Source: Misgurnus anguillicaudatus (Eukaryota; Chordata; Actinopteri; Cypriniformes; Cobitidae). From it: a stretch of 64,000 nt of DNA. Within the stretch, counting starts at the first letter, position 1, and the number at the start of each line of letters is the position of its first letter. Position numbers and translations under genes: made by a program. The notes below the pieces were generated by a model. The model did no database searches, was not told the DNA's origin, and worked only from the letters and a program-made list of their open reading frames with translations. The stretch lies in contig NC_073361.2 of the NCBI RefSeq assembly GCF_027580225.2, positions 25,004,001 through 25,068,000 on the forward strand. Reading direction: 5' to 3'. This document shows positions 1 through 11,514 of this stretch, piece by piece.

Positions 1-1850
1 TACCACCAGGTAATGGTCAATTTTCAGGTTTTTAGGTAAAATAGAACTTGAATTTCATCTTTTCAGTGTGGACATTTACGGCCTGCTATATGCATTTTAT
101 TCAAAACCCATCTGAGCTCGACTTTACCAAACTCATAAATGTTAAGAGACAAGGAAATGAAAGGGTCAAACATGCACCATCGTTTTAAATGAGAAAACCC
201 CTTCACCCACCCACACTGCATCCCTGTGCCAGCAAGTTTTAATGGATCTGCTAAACGCTGAGCATCTGGCCATTTTTAAGCGCCTCATTATTCAGAAATC
301 AATAGTGGAGAAAGATCCAAGAGTTTATATCTGCCCAACCTGTTCTCAGAGCAGTTTCAAAAGAAGAAAAACTGCTGATGCATCACACAGCGGGATATCG
401 TTTTCTTGAAATTATTGTTCTTCTCGGAAAAAATTACATTTTTAAGTCACCAAAAATACTAACAGCGTGAGAGTAATAAGCATTTTCATTTCCATTTGCT
501 GAAATAGGAAGAAGGTTTCTATTCTAATCAGCAGATGATTTTCAATCGTCGCAACCTTTCTGAACTCATCTAGTCCAATACTCCATCTTCCTACTTGCCA
601 AATGCCTTCATATAAAAATAATCTGAGCTTTTTTAGACCGTTACCTCATCCATCTGGGACTTCAGCTATGTCCATTTCTTTGTTAAGTTAAGAGAAAACC
701 ATAAGAAATAAAGCGAAGGTGTTTATGACTCAGACACAGCAAGTGATTCCTCCCGGGGATCAGATCATACAGCAACTCATTAAAAAGAGCTCACCTGTGT
801 AAGCCAATGTGCCAGTGACATATTCGCTTCAGATGTCATCTTTTATATTTAGGATACAGGCTCCACCTCAAATTACATCTGGGGCTTGTCTGAGTTTGAC
901 TGGCAGCCGGTCTTGGTAATCGGTAGAGGCAGATTTTCACAGACAGCTTGTCAAAAGCAGCCCGCATACGAGCCGGGCGAACATTTACTGCACTGATGCC
1001 CATCTGCTTTAGTGAGCCTGCGAAGGGTACAATTAGGCATGCTTAAGTATAAAAACATAGGGCTAAATATAATTCAGCAAAAACAGATGCGATTACAAAG
1101 CTCTACTTTTATAGAGCTCCCAAGAGCTTTTGAGATGTTTTTAATGAGTGTGTTTTTGAAACCGGTCCAATTGTTTTCTTAAAAATAGCAAAACAGTGAG
1201 ACTTAGAGCTTATTTTCACAATAGTTTAACTGAATTCAACATCCATTTATATTCAAATAAACTCAGATTACTTGTCCAGATTTCTCTTCTTTCTCATGGT
1301 TCTTAGCAAACAAACAATAAAACAAACAAACAGGTAAAAAAAAAACTTTCATTCTATCTAAATAATGTGTATTTTTCTTTAAAAATAAATAATTGCATTT
1401 TTGTGAAGGTATTTTGTTAGAGATCAGATTCAGAACGATTATCAAAACATACACAGAGCTTAAAATAAATAAATATTTTTTTGCTTCAGTTTCTTTACAA
1501 ATTGGGTTGTAATTATTTTTTTTCTAAATCCTCAACTGTGGGTAACATACTTATGCCGCAATAGTTAGCCTGTCTGGAACCAAGCTGATTTAAACCACAT
1601 CACTGTGTGACACTTGCATTACATGTGAACGGCCCCTACGCTAATAGGATTTTGTTTCTCTCTCCCTGTCTCGTCCTCAACCTCGAGGACAATGAGACAA
1701 ACAGACCCAGTTCCGGTAAATGTAAAGGTCGGCACACGTCTGATCTACTGGCTGTCCTTCAACGTGATACCCAGCTGATGCCTGACCAACGACCACCGGC
1801 AGAACCCGCTTAATCTCCTTATCCGTTTACATGTGTGTGTGTATATATAT
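1..1850. other. Non-repetitive flank, no gene seen
   Basis: I see no coding exon, RNA gene or transposon end here. The stretch 780-1050 is less AT-rich than its surroundings and has no partner elsewhere in the window, which would suit a conserved non-coding element, but nothing proves it. 1200-1550 is very AT-rich. Confidence 0.4.
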
Positions 1851-1858
1851 ATACCCAA

Positions 1859-2156
1859 GGGTTTTTCCCTCCTAGGACTTTTTTTTCCCCAGCAAAAAAA
1901 TCCGGAATTTTTTTCTCCTAGGGGGTTTTTCAAGCCGGGGAGGCAGCCTTCTTTGGCTTAATTTAGCACCCTCTTCTATACGTTACATTAGTAATACACA
2001 CGCTTATAATGTCGATTCATAGCCGCATTATGTATTATGTTATGCTATCTGTCGATTTTCTGTGCTTTTCACTGCTTCTATTAATGTAAAGCTGCTTTGA
2101 AACAATTACCAATTGTGAAACACGCTATATAAATAAAATTGAATTGAATTGAATTT
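1859..2156 (+). mobile_element. LINE 3' end, L2-like, with GAATT-repeat tail
   Basis: The segment ends in TGTAAAGCTGCTTTGAAAC, then CGCTATATAAATAAAATTG and a GAATT tandem tail, a 3' end I know from zebrafish and carp LINE copies. The T-rich CTAGG-containing block at 1859-1935 belongs to the same untranslated tail. No reverse transcriptase remnant is present, so this is a strongly 5'-truncated copy. Confidence 0.6.
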
Positions 2157-2451
2157 ATAATCTCTTTTTACAGATAACCATAAAAACTAATCAGGAACAC
2201 GTTTTTTTCATACAAATGTTTTCTCTTAATTGATGAGATAACTCGTCAATGGCGGGGAAAGAGTTAAAGTAGATCTTGAACAGCAGACAGCTGCCATTAT
2301 TACAACCAGACATTTTTATTCTTTAAAATGAGACATTACACTGTTAAAAAACAAATCCCCATATTTGAGTGTAAAAATAGGTACCTCAGCTGTCAATGTG
2401 GCAGTACCCCTCAAAAAAGTCCTAATATGTACCATTTACTGTAGGTACAGA

Positions 2452-2798
2452 TAGTGATGAGAGAAACAAAGCTTTTAGAAGCTTCGAATCAATTGAACCA
2501 ATTGCTTCAAAAATGTATTCAGTTTTTTAAGCGTTCGAAACACCACACACGCTGGCGACACCTGCTGGTCAATATTGTTTAAAAGCAGTTCTGTCCAAAA
2601 ATGTTACACTTCTTTACAACTCCCCTTAGTGGTGAATCATCAGATTTTCGAAACGTTTTGAAACAGTTATCACGTAATGAAGCCTTGTTTGCTAAACTTG
2701 GACAGTTTGAAACACGCTCTGAACCAATGATTCGAAACAAAAGATTCGTAAAAGTGTCGAAGCCTCATGAAGCAGTGCTTCGAAAGCGACCATCACTA
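2452..2798. mobile_element. hAT miniature with 8-bp duplication GGTACAGA
   Basis: The 8-bp target duplication GGTACAGA is exact at 2444-2451 and 2799-2806. The ends TAGTGATG and CATCACTA are inverted. The interior holds TTCGAA-rich subterminal repeats. Eight-base duplications are the hAT hallmark. It is non-autonomous at 347 bp. Confidence 0.85.
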
Positions 2799-2864
2799 GG
2801 TACAGATATGTATACATTTGGTAACAATATGCACCTTTGAGATACTCATTTATGTAATCTCTAA

Positions 2865-2990
2865 CAAATGCTGGGTTATTCTCAACCCAGCCTTAAATCA
2901 AAAAGGGACGAGCCAAGCCACTGGGTTAAAGTGTTTATATTTTACCCAATAGTGGGTTTAAACAACCCAAAAAAAGGTAAGACAGCATTT
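2865..2990. mobile_element. Short CTGGGTT/AACCCAG miniature element
   Basis: AAATGCTGGGTTATT at the left and CAGCATTT at the right bracket repeated GGGTT/AACCC motifs that can fold back on themselves. It resembles abundant cyprinid miniatures and sits inside family E copy 1. Confidence 0.45.
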
Positions 2991-3129
2991 TGCGGGTGTA
3001 TCATTGATAAACTAAAAAGCTCTCTTTGGTGCCAATATGAGGTACCAATATGCACACTTTAGGTGCAAAGGTGTACTTTTAAAAAAAGGGTACAGCCCCA
3101 GTGACAGCTGGGGTACATCCTTTGACCAA

Positions 3130-4065
3130 TTTTGTGCATATATTTAGACTGTTTTCAATACCACACACAAAAATAAGTGTCTGATAAAGTAAATGTGAGT
3201 TTATGAAATGTCTTTTTGTAAAGAAATTATTCAACACTTGAATGTGGTTTAAGCCAAGTTAGTAAAAACTGGATTTCGCCTGGTTTGCTGCTGTTCAACT
3301 ACCGACAACTAAACAAATGCAAGTCAGAAAATTGGATTTTCGCCGCCTGCCTGAACAAAGCATAACACTCCAGACAGGTGAGAGTACATCACCGGTGGCC
3401 GCCAGCAGACCAGGGTCTAAAAGAAAGACATTCTTACCTGCCGTAATGCACTCCCATGAGGAATGCACACACAAACTCTATATATACCACCTATTCACTT
3501 ACAGTACACACAAGAGATGCTGATGGAAATCTCCTTCATATTAGAACAGGCCTTCATTACAGGCTCCCATAAAAAATTGCACATAAGCAATACGATTTTA
3601 ATACAACTAATAACATATTGTGATTAAATTGTCAAAACAGCCGATGGGAATAGGTTATTATATAAATAGCATATTGTGTATAAATGCACCCAGTGAACCC
3701 TACAGAATGTCTACCTCAGATATAGCATGCAACCACTATACTGTCAAAAATGGGGATGGTATGCACCATTTAGGTACAATGGTGTACTTGGATACCACGC
3801 CCGTGACAGATTTTGTACTGTTATTTTTGAGAGTGTGCAGTATAGACACTGCAACAGATTTTTAATGTGAGCAATCAATATGTCACGCCTCTGGATGAGA
3901 AGTAATGTATTATTTCCATCATATTATGCATTGTGTTACTTGTAAAAAAGATGCACTGTCAAAACATTTCAAACTGCAATCACAGCAGAAAAATTTAATA
4001 GCCCTGATTCGCTGTATTATACTGTACAATAGTTAACAAGAAATATTATGTTGTAAGATGATAAG
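3130..4065. other. Mostly non-repetitive stretch with a family E fragment
   Basis: No gene is seen. At 3740-3835 there is a degraded piece of the right end of family E (GCACCATTTAGGTACAATGG, then a GTGACAG motif), without a recognisable partner end. The remainder is AT-rich and has no feature I can name. Confidence 0.4.
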
Positions 4066-4069
4066 TATT

Positions 4070-4190
4070 TTGCATTTGGCAGACGCTTTTATCAGTGCAT
4101 TCAAGCTATACATTTTACCAGTATCAAACCCATGAGGCTTGTACTGCTAATGCAATCCTGTAACAATTGAGCTACAGAGATAAGAAATAG
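4070..4190 (-). mobile_element. tRNA-derived SINE fragment
   Basis: On the minus strand a promoter A-box remnant (TGTAGCTCAATTG) is followed by a B-box-like GGTTTGATAC and a SINE body ending GCGTCTGCCAAATGC. The order and the tail motif match the other SINE copies at 17497 and 32767. Confidence 0.6.
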
Positions 4191-5556
4191 ACATTAATTT
4201 CCTTCACAATGGAAGGAAATACATTTTGCTGAACTTAAGCAACCTTACTTTTCAGAGCAATTACATCCCATCAGAGGTGTCAAGTAACGAAGTACAAATA
4301 CTTCGTTACATTACTTAAGTAGATATTTTGGGTATCTATACTTTACTGGAGTAATAATTTTTCAGACGACTTTTTACTTCTACTCCTTACATTTTCACGC
4401 AATTATCTGTACTTTCTACTCCTTACATTTTAAAAATCGCCTCGTTACTTCTTTTAATTTCGGCTTGTTTTCTTTTTTTTACACTCCGGCTTGACATCGT
4501 TAAAAAAACCTATCTTGATAAATTGCGTCATCCAGATGAATGCGATTGTGGTTGGATGAGAAGTATAAACATACACCATTCCGACACCCTATTGGTTTGT
4601 ATGCAATCCCCGCCCCTACAGCTGACTGCAGATGATCAAAAGTTTGTTCGATAGCGCTGCAAATAAAAGAACCGCGAGAGCGATTAGAAAGCATGCAGAG
4701 CAGTTTGCTCTCGCGATGCTTTGATATCATCCGCCATCCGTTTGTACAGTAACAGAACGCGGCATTCTGTCTTCAAATGGAAAAGTAGGAAATAAAATCG
4801 CGCATCACTTTCAGGTCAGTTCACATTCACAAGCCTGTGTAAATGTATAGCTGGCTGTTGACACCAATCCATCTGTGTGATTTAAATAGTATAACAATAC
4901 CAATTTATATCATGTAAGTTCAGTTGTTCCACTTATATGACATTGTGCTGCGTTGCATTTTGAAGCATGGCAAAGATATCTATGCTAAAGACATTGTTGT
5001 TTTGTATATGCTAATAACTACCCTAAATTTTATTTGCATTAACAAAACCTACTTAGCTGAATGCTTGAGTGTTAAATCAATCAAACAAATAATCATACAT
5101 ACAAACTTTTGCTTTTGTTAATAGACATCAGCTGTTTCCTTAAACCTGTTTCTACTTACAAGAAATACATTTAGTAATCTTCCAAAATTGCTTGGATATA
5201 TACTGACTAAAGTAAAGTATACTAAAGTCCATTAGCTACACAAGTACAGATGCAGACATATATGCTATAATATATAATTGCATATTTGTATAATTGTAGT
5301 TTGTGTTGCTGTCAAAATACAATTATAAATGATAACAATAGCATATTTGTATTCTCACACATACTATAGTTGTGTGTGATTTTTGTTGTTTTTTAACTAA
5401 AGAGGGCACCACTGTAAAAGTTTGGCCACCAGCGGCACTGCTCTGAAGATTGACTTTTTGCACCATTACAATATTTATAGGCAACTAGTCATCATATCTT
5501 CCTCTCTATATAACACATGTTAATGCTCAGCAGTACACATATATGGTTCTTTAATG

Positions 5557-5831
5557 CAGTGGTTATCAAACCTCTTTTTTGCGGCCTCCCTTGTGTACAG
5601 TGGATTCCTTCGCGCCCCCCCCACAGAAAATGTATGACATAAATATTCTAAAACTTAAAATTTGAATTAAACAAAACATATTAAATTATACAATGTATTG
5701 CTTTTGTTTAGTAGCCTTATTTTTTTGAGGTTTAGTTACACAGAATTTATAATAAAGTAATGTATTTCATAAAATATTATAAAACTGGGGCCCCTGGCAC
5801 CATCTCACGACCCCCAGTTTGAGAACCACTG
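5557..5831. mobile_element. hAT miniature (CAGTGGTT ends), duplication CTTTAATG
   Basis: Exact 8-bp duplications CTTTAATG lie at 5549-5556 and 5832-5839. Ends are CAGTGGTTATCAAAC and GTTTGAGAACCACTG. It is the same family as 9681-9981, in opposite orientation. Confidence 0.88.
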
Positions 5832-5917
5832 CTTTAATGTATTTGTTTGCATTGTAATTAAAAGCGTTCATTTTTAATGGGCATATACCGTATGTGGTTG
5901 AAACAGATAGCCTAGTG

Positions 5918-6102
5918 CAGGGGTAGGCAACATGGAGTGCCGATGTCCTGCAGTGTTTAGCTCCAGTCTAATCAAGCAGACCTGAACAAACTAATAAAGG
6001 TCTATAAAGTCACCTGAAACTACAGGCAGCCAAGGTTTTATAAGGGTTGGAGCTAAAATCGGCAGGAAATCGGCACTCCAGGACTTACGTTGCCTACCCC
6101 TG
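5918..6102. mobile_element. hAT miniature (CAGGGGTAGGCAAC ends)
   Basis: The ends CAGGGGTAGGCAAC and GTTGCCTACCCCTG are perfect inverted repeats. CCTAGTG is repeated on both sides, with one base inserted in one copy. The body, with the GGAGTGCCGA and TCGGCACTCC arms, folds back. 185 bp. Confidence 0.85.
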
Positions 6103-6424
6103 GCCCTAGTGCATCCCAATTTTTTTTACATTAACATTTTTAATATAACACTATAGTTATTATGGCCTTTAGAAACGAGAGATAGGGCAGTGCACAATAG
6201 GCCCCTGTGGTGCGGCCTAGGCTTTTTTCCGTAATGACATTTTTTCCTTACATTACTTTTACTTTGATACTTTAAGTAGTTTTGAAACCAGTACTTTTTC
6301 ACTTTTACTTGAGTAAAAAGCTTGAGTTGATACTTCAACTTCTACAAAAGTGTTTTTAAAACCTAGTATCTATACTTCTACTTGAGTAATGAATATGAAT
6401 ACTTTTGACACCACTGCATCCCAT

Positions 6425-6800
6425 ACACATGATTCTCAGTAAGCCGAATAAAACAGTTAAATGAGTTCTTATCATATAATAATTCGGATTACTTTTAAGT
6501 CAGACTCAGATGTAATTGGTCCTTTCTTTGTTTAGCCAATCAGGTGTTTAGCTATTAACAAAATGTGTCCATGACAATTATACAATATCAATCAGAAAGT
6601 TATACTGAAATAAGTAAGAAAAAAGTTGCCTCATGTGGCATACACCAGACAGAGCAGCGAGTTTGGATTTTGCATTCATCGTAATTTTATTTTTTATTGT
6701 TTTTTACACACCTCTGCATCGTTACAGTTCATTTATGCCTGCTAAACCTTCATCCAACATCCAATGTCTTTCAAACTATTGACGTACTTATGTTTGACCA
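6425..6800. other. AT-rich stretch, nothing recognised
   Basis: No gene, transposon end or RNA was recognised between the hAT element ending at 6416 and the long-TIR element starting at about 6802. Confidence 0.4.
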
Positions 6801-6801
6801 G

Positions 6802-7571
6802 CCTGATCTCATGAGAAATCGTACATATTTTACAAGTTAGCTAATTCGTATCAATTCGTACAAAGTTGATTCTCATGAAAAAAAACAACAATGAAACGGA
6901 ACCTCTAGCCCCGCCCCTAACCCCACACCTAACAAATCGTATCAAAACCGAGGGGCAACTTTCCGATCTCTCTAATGAAGCCAACATGTAAGTGACTTAA
7001 ACTGCAATTCATCGACTGGCCGCTTGAGGCTGGCTCCAAAAGGGAATCAATTCCCATAGACTCCCATGTTAAAAATGGCCAACTTTACAGTAGAAAATAA
7101 TGTGTTTACAGCCTGGTACAAAAAGTGTTTTTGGCCTATATAGCTAATTTTGCCCTTCATGACAACTGTGAGGGGGGTGAATTTTTTTGTAACTCATCCG
7201 TTTAGATTATATTAAGCCTTAAACTTCTGCATAATTAAGGGCGTGGCCGCTTAAGTGTCGGTTGAACAGCCACTGCTGTCACTAGACTCGCGCTAGGTGG
7301 GCGTGGTTTCACCTCAGCTTCACCCATGTCCCGCCTCTTTACCCATTTTCGGTTTTCCGCGAGTAATTCGCGGGGACGCGCGGCCAAGATGGCGACGGCA
7401 GGCAACGCCTACTTTAAGCTTCAAAAGCGATCTTCACAAACCAATGGGTGACGTCACGGACACTACGTCCATATTTTTTTACGGTCTATGATCAAAACTT
7501 TAAAAATGTGGTCGTATGGATTAATACAAATTAGCCAACTCGTAAAATATGTACGAATTCTTGTGAGATAG
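6802..7571. mobile_element. Element with ~50-bp inverted ends (GTACATATTTTAC core), with an insertion
   Basis: The left end (6802-6855, with CGTACATATTTTACAAGTTA) and the right end (7520-7571, complementary, with TAAAATATGTACGAATTC) form an imperfect inverted repeat of about 50 bases. The inner part (about 6965-7491) has its own character: GC-richer, with a full CRE-like TGACGTCA at 7449-7456. It looks like a second cyprinid repeat inserted in the first. Inner limits are approximate. Confidence 0.55.
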
Positions 7572-7907
7572 TGTTGGTTTGACTCTCCATATTAATCCTG
7601 GCTGGGCGTTGCATTTTATCTTTGAAAGTAACAAGTGTCACTGTTAAGGTGTCTTGGCAGAAATACAGTACCTCAAAGTGAATATTCGGTATAATTTAAT
7701 TTAGCTCCACACAATGGCACATGCACACCGAGTCGTTTAAACGGCAGGACTGAAGGTGCGAGCAGAGATGGAGATGAATGGGTGTTTTAATGAGTACGGA
7801 CATGGGAACTCCACTGCCAGTGGCATTCTTGGAAAGGACAGACTGTACAATACATAGACACACATATACACACTAACTGTACTATTGTGCAATTGTGACC
7901 CTGTCTA

Positions 7908-8375
7908 CAGGGTTCCCACAGTTAACTTCAAATTCAAGGACCTTTCAAGGACTTGTACCCTCAAATTTAGGGACTACATGTGGGGACAGATTTCAAGTGA
8001 GAGCAAAGTTACATCGTGTTCCCTTTTAAGCTAGATTGTTAGAGTTTCCTTTCGAGGGAACTCGCGCTGCGTCACTGCGGTGAGTCTTTGGGGATGCCTC
8101 CAAGTGCGTCTGAATGTGTATATCAAATTCAAACAACGGCGAGGCTTACCGATAAAGACAGGGTGACGCGTGAGCCAGGAAGTATATCGCTATCTGAAAT
8201 ATTGCCAAAGACGGCGTTACAGGGACGCAGGAAGAATGACAATGGAGACGCAGCGTCTCGTTCCCTTCTCAGTTAACAACAGTTACATACGTAACCCGAG
8301 ACGTTTTCATGTTTTCATACATACTACTGTATGCAAAAAAGCATTTTGGTATAAATCAACATTCGCATACAGAAG
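7908..8375 (+). mobile_element. Composite hAT-like element, copy 1 (right end lost)
   Basis: It starts with CAGGGTTCCCACA, followed by repeated TTCAAGGAC motifs, and includes a GC-rich inner block at 8040-8296 (GAGGGAACTCGCGCTGCGTC to GTAACCCGAGACG). The same arrangement recurs at 15305 and 40891. The match ends near 8375, so the right terminal region is missing. Confidence 0.7.
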
Positions 8376-8379
8376 ATTA

Positions 8380-9560
8380 AGCAGTACTGTATAATACACC
8401 TGCCTGCATTCACCAACTCTCTGCCTTCACATAAACAATAAAGTTTGCAAGGAACCAAGCCTACACTTTTTTTCCAAGACATACAGTGCACCGATATGAA
8501 ATCTAAGAGTGCCCCCTATAGGGCTTTGAATGCATTACAATCTGCTGACTCGTGGACTTATTGGTTTTTATCTGTCCAGTATCTCCCTCTTGGCTTTGTG
8601 GTCCAGCGAACATTACAGATCACCTCTCACTGTACACTATCACACCCAATAGAGGTCACATCCATCATATGTTGCCCAGCGTGACCCTGAGCTCTGGGAT
8701 AAATCAGCTGTCTTGACAGACCTTTAGTTCAGCACAGAGGCTTCAGCATATCCCATTGTTTGCCATATACAGATGAGGACACCTCTGACCACAGCCAGAG
8801 AAAAACAAATGCTCTATGATGCACAGCCAATGACCCCATCCATTTCCATTTTTCACCAGCTTGGAATTTAACAGGGCCAGGATTGGAAAGGCATTCTCTT
8901 GGGGGCTTATGCAAATCCTGCCACCGGGACTTGGAGAGTGTTACTGTTTAGCAGCATTGCTGATAACAACAGTTTTCACCAGAGACAGATTAATATATCA
9001 CACGGGCGGAAAAGCAGCGGGACGTTGCAGAGTGAGTTATGTTTTTGGGATGAGAATCAGGTTTAGCAGGTGTGCGGCTTTCGTGATGCAACTAAATCCA
9101 GTCAGCCCAAACAGTCCAGTGAGGGGCGATACGATACAGAATCTGGATGGGAATACAAAAACAAAAAAGCTTTGAAACAATGCAGACAGATTTATAATGA
9201 TGAATGGATTCTGAATATTGGAAACATAAAAGAGGCTGTTTGAATAATTATTCTTTTGCTTGTGCTGTCCAGCAAATAATAGTCTGATGAAAAGACCGGG
9301 GTCAAAGAATTTGACCAATTAGGAAAAAAAGAACCTGCAGGCTTGAATCAACTTTTACTTGGTTACAAACATGTAACCAATCACATCATTACAGTTGAAC
9401 GAGTGGATCAGTAGTTTGAGCCATATATATTATATATGGATGCCGTAGATTCGGCACTGAATTGATCATCTCTATCCAGTTAACATTAGTGATAAAAAAT
9501 TAGCAATGTGTGAAACCAGACTTAACAGTTATGTGTCTGAAACTGCCGAATGTAGCATCT
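8380..9560. other. Non-repetitive stretch, candidate conserved block
   Basis: No transposon ends were found. 8690-8960 is balanced in base composition and contains an exact octamer ATGCAAAT (8909-8916). 9421-9439 is an inverted repeat of CCATATATA around one base. The short ORFs here overlap on both strands and show no protein features. A conserved non-coding element is possible but unproven. Confidence 0.35.
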
Positions 9561-9680
9561 CTTAACTTTGTTCTGATTGGTTGAGAAATGTTCCATGGGT
9601 GTTGGTTATTTTTCTGTAAAAATGCAACAAATGTCTTAAAATAACTACAAAGAAATGTTTGTGGTAAACGTGTTATAGAC

Positions 9681-9981
9681 CAGTGGTTTTCAAATTGGGG
9701 GCCGGGGCCCCCAGGGGGCCACGAGATGGTGCCAGGGGGGACCCAGTTTTATGACATTTTATGAAATACATTAATTTATCATGAATTCTGTGTAATTAAA
9801 CCTAAAAAATAAAGCTACAAACCAAAAGCACTACTTTTTTGTATAATTTAATGTTTTTTTTTATTATTATTAAAATGTTGAGTTTTAGAACAGTTTTTTG
9901 TCACAAATTTTCTTTGGGGGCCGCGAAGGAATGCACCGTACACAAGGGGGGCCTCACGCTAAAAAAGTTTGGGAACCACTG
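9681..9981. mobile_element. hAT miniature (CAGTGGTT ends), duplication TTATAGAC
   Basis: Exact 8-bp duplications TTATAGAC lie at 9673-9680 and 9982-9989. Ends are CAGTGGTTTTCAAATTG and GTTTGGGAACCACTG. The inner body shares the CGAGATGGTGCCAGG block with 5557-5831 in reverse orientation. Confidence 0.88.
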
Positions 9982-9985
9982 TTAT

Positions 9986-10235
9986 AGACGGTTTCATCGG
10001 ACGCACGTGCGCTGACGCGATACACGTCTGGATCCTAACTTTACTTCCGGTTTCGTTTTTTTAATGGTCTGACTAGTTGCTAAACTGATCTCTTGAACAA
10101 ATGCCTCGTCGAAAATAACAAATGTTTTGGTTTCCTAGGTAATCTATCTGTTGTTTTTTTTGCTTGTTATATACCGGAAGTTATCTGTAGACCACGACAG
10201 CCACTTGTTTATGTTGTTACTGCTGAAACCGTCTA
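9986..10235. mobile_element. Miniature with GACGGTTTCA ends
   Basis: GACGGTTTCA at the left and TGAAACCGTC at the right are inverted, each flanked by TATA, which suggests a TA-type target. The hAT at 9681-9981 later landed on its left edge. Another right end of the same family (TTACTGCTGAAACC) is at 10618. Confidence 0.65.
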
Positions 10236-10569
10236 TAGTAAATTAAATATAAATGGAAATTATTTGAAAATAATGTACACCTGTTATATTTAGGGAAAAA
10301 TCGAAAATCGATTGCACAATTGATCGGACCCACCAAAAGTTTCGAAAACGAAAATAGGGAATCGATTTTAACCAAATATGTACAATATTAATTTTAAAAC
10401 AATTAAACAATAAAAAATATCGTTTAAAAAACTCACAAACAAGCAGAAAAAGAAAATAAAGAATCCCAAAAGTGCAGTAGGCGTTGCGAAAGCTAGACAG
10501 GAAATACCCAGCAATTTTACGCGCTATTATCAGAAATAAACAACTACTTGTTGTTATTGATTCTTAGCA

Positions 10570-10640
10570 GAGTTTACCGGAAGTTACATGTTTCACGAAA
10601 GCCGTTTGTTTATGTTGTTACTGCTGAAACCATCTGCAGC
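10570..10640. mobile_element. Right-end fragment of the GACGGTTTCA miniature family
   Basis: The segment from ACCGGAAGTTA to TTACTGCTGAAACC repeats the right third of the element ending at 10235, including GTTTATGTTGTTACTGCTGA. No left end is seen near it. The stretch 10300-10570 between them is AT-rich, with a degraded AATCGATT-type repeat. Confidence 0.5.
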
Positions 10641-11157
10641 TATGGTCGTCCAAGGCACACATTAAGCATTTAAACCCGAACCCGCATGGATCTCGGGTCA
10701 GACGTCTGGTTTTCGGATCTAAGTGAACAAAGCTAACATTCTGTCTAAATAATGGCAGTCATACATATGGTGTCCCCTCATGGTCTTTCTCATCCTGTTA
10801 AACCTGAATAAAAATGAAGATGTATCCCACAATCGCTCATGAAGACAAAAGTTATTGGAAGATAGTTTTTGTTGGGGATCACTGAATAAGCATCATTCTC
10901 TCCACAAGCTTTTATATGTACATCTTCCAAAGCAAACAGTCACAATTAATCATCAATGTTGGCTATTCAAAGTTGACATATCCCGGTTTAAATTAGTTAT
11001 TTGCTGCTTCCTCGCTAAAAGCTGAACAATATGATTGACTTACAGCATGAATTAAAGATAGTAGAAAAGACTAAACAGCTGTTCTGGTCTGGAAGCATTT
11101 TTTTCAGTCAATCGCTTGAGCCTAAATGTCATGTGATTAATCACTCTAAATTTGAAC
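10641..11157. other. Non-repetitive stretch, nothing recognised
   Basis: No gene, repeat partner or RNA was recognised here. Confidence 0.35.
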
Positions 11158-11159
11158 TA

Positions 11160-11510
11160 CCGTATTTTCCGCACTTTTTTTCATAGTTTGGTTGGTCCTG
11201 CAACTTATAGTCAGGTGCGACTTATATGTCAAAATGAATTCATACTGACTAACATGAACCAAAGGAAAACATTACTGTCTACAGCCATGAGAGGGTGCTA
11301 CTGTATATGTTGCTCCTGTAGCCTACCTCTGAAAAAAACTGTTAACTGAAACATTAACTTAAAGACAACGGAGAAAGATTTAACTAACAAAATGTCCCCC
11401 AAAAGAATAATAATTTTCTAAATAAATGCGACCAGTGCGACTTATATATGTTTTTTTCCTCTTCATGATGCATTTTTTGACTGATGCGACTTATAGTCCT
11501 GAAAATACGG
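11160..11510. mobile_element. Miniature with CCGTATTTTCC ends, TA duplication, copy 1
   Basis: CCGTATTTTCCGCAC at the left and GAAAATACGG at the right are inverted and flanked by TA (11158-11159 and 11511-11512). GCGACTTATA motifs recur inside. A longer relative is at 44290. TA duplication points to the Tc1/mariner type. Confidence 0.78.
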
Positions 11511-11514
11511 TACT

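Larger units (their letters stand above)
2363..3128. mobile_element. DNA transposon family E, copy 1, carrying two insertions
   Basis: Inverted ends are visible: GGTACCTCAGCTGTCA at the left (2380) and the complement of GTACCCCAGCTGTCAC at the right (to 3116). The same ends flank the element at 29781-30998. A hAT miniature (2452-2798) and a CTGGGTT miniature (2865-2990) have inserted into it. No transposase is encoded. The outer few bases of each end are uncertain. Confidence 0.6.
4272..6416. mobile_element. 2.1-kb hAT element, duplication CATCCCAT, with two hATs nested inside
   Basis: Ends CAGAGGTGTCAA and TTGACACCACTG are inverted, and the 8-bp duplication CATCCCAT is exact at 4264-4271 and 6417-6424. 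Subterminal blocks rich in TACTT, CTTCTAC and ACTTGAGTA recur near both ends. No transposase frame remains. Two hAT miniatures (5557-5831 and 5918-6102) inserted later. 4800-5550 inside it is AT-rich filler. Confidence 0.85.
9565..10295. mobile_element. Degraded repeat (TGATTGGTTGAGAAATGTTCC type) split by two insertions
   Basis: 9565-9672 matches 29372-29485 closely (TTCTGATTGGTTGAGAAATG and TTAAAATAAC motifs), and 10245-10295 matches 29515-29545 (TTATTTGAAAATAATG). Between the halves lie a miniature at 9986-10235 and a hAT at 9681-9981. The uninterrupted copy at 29366 fixes the join. Confidence 0.65.
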
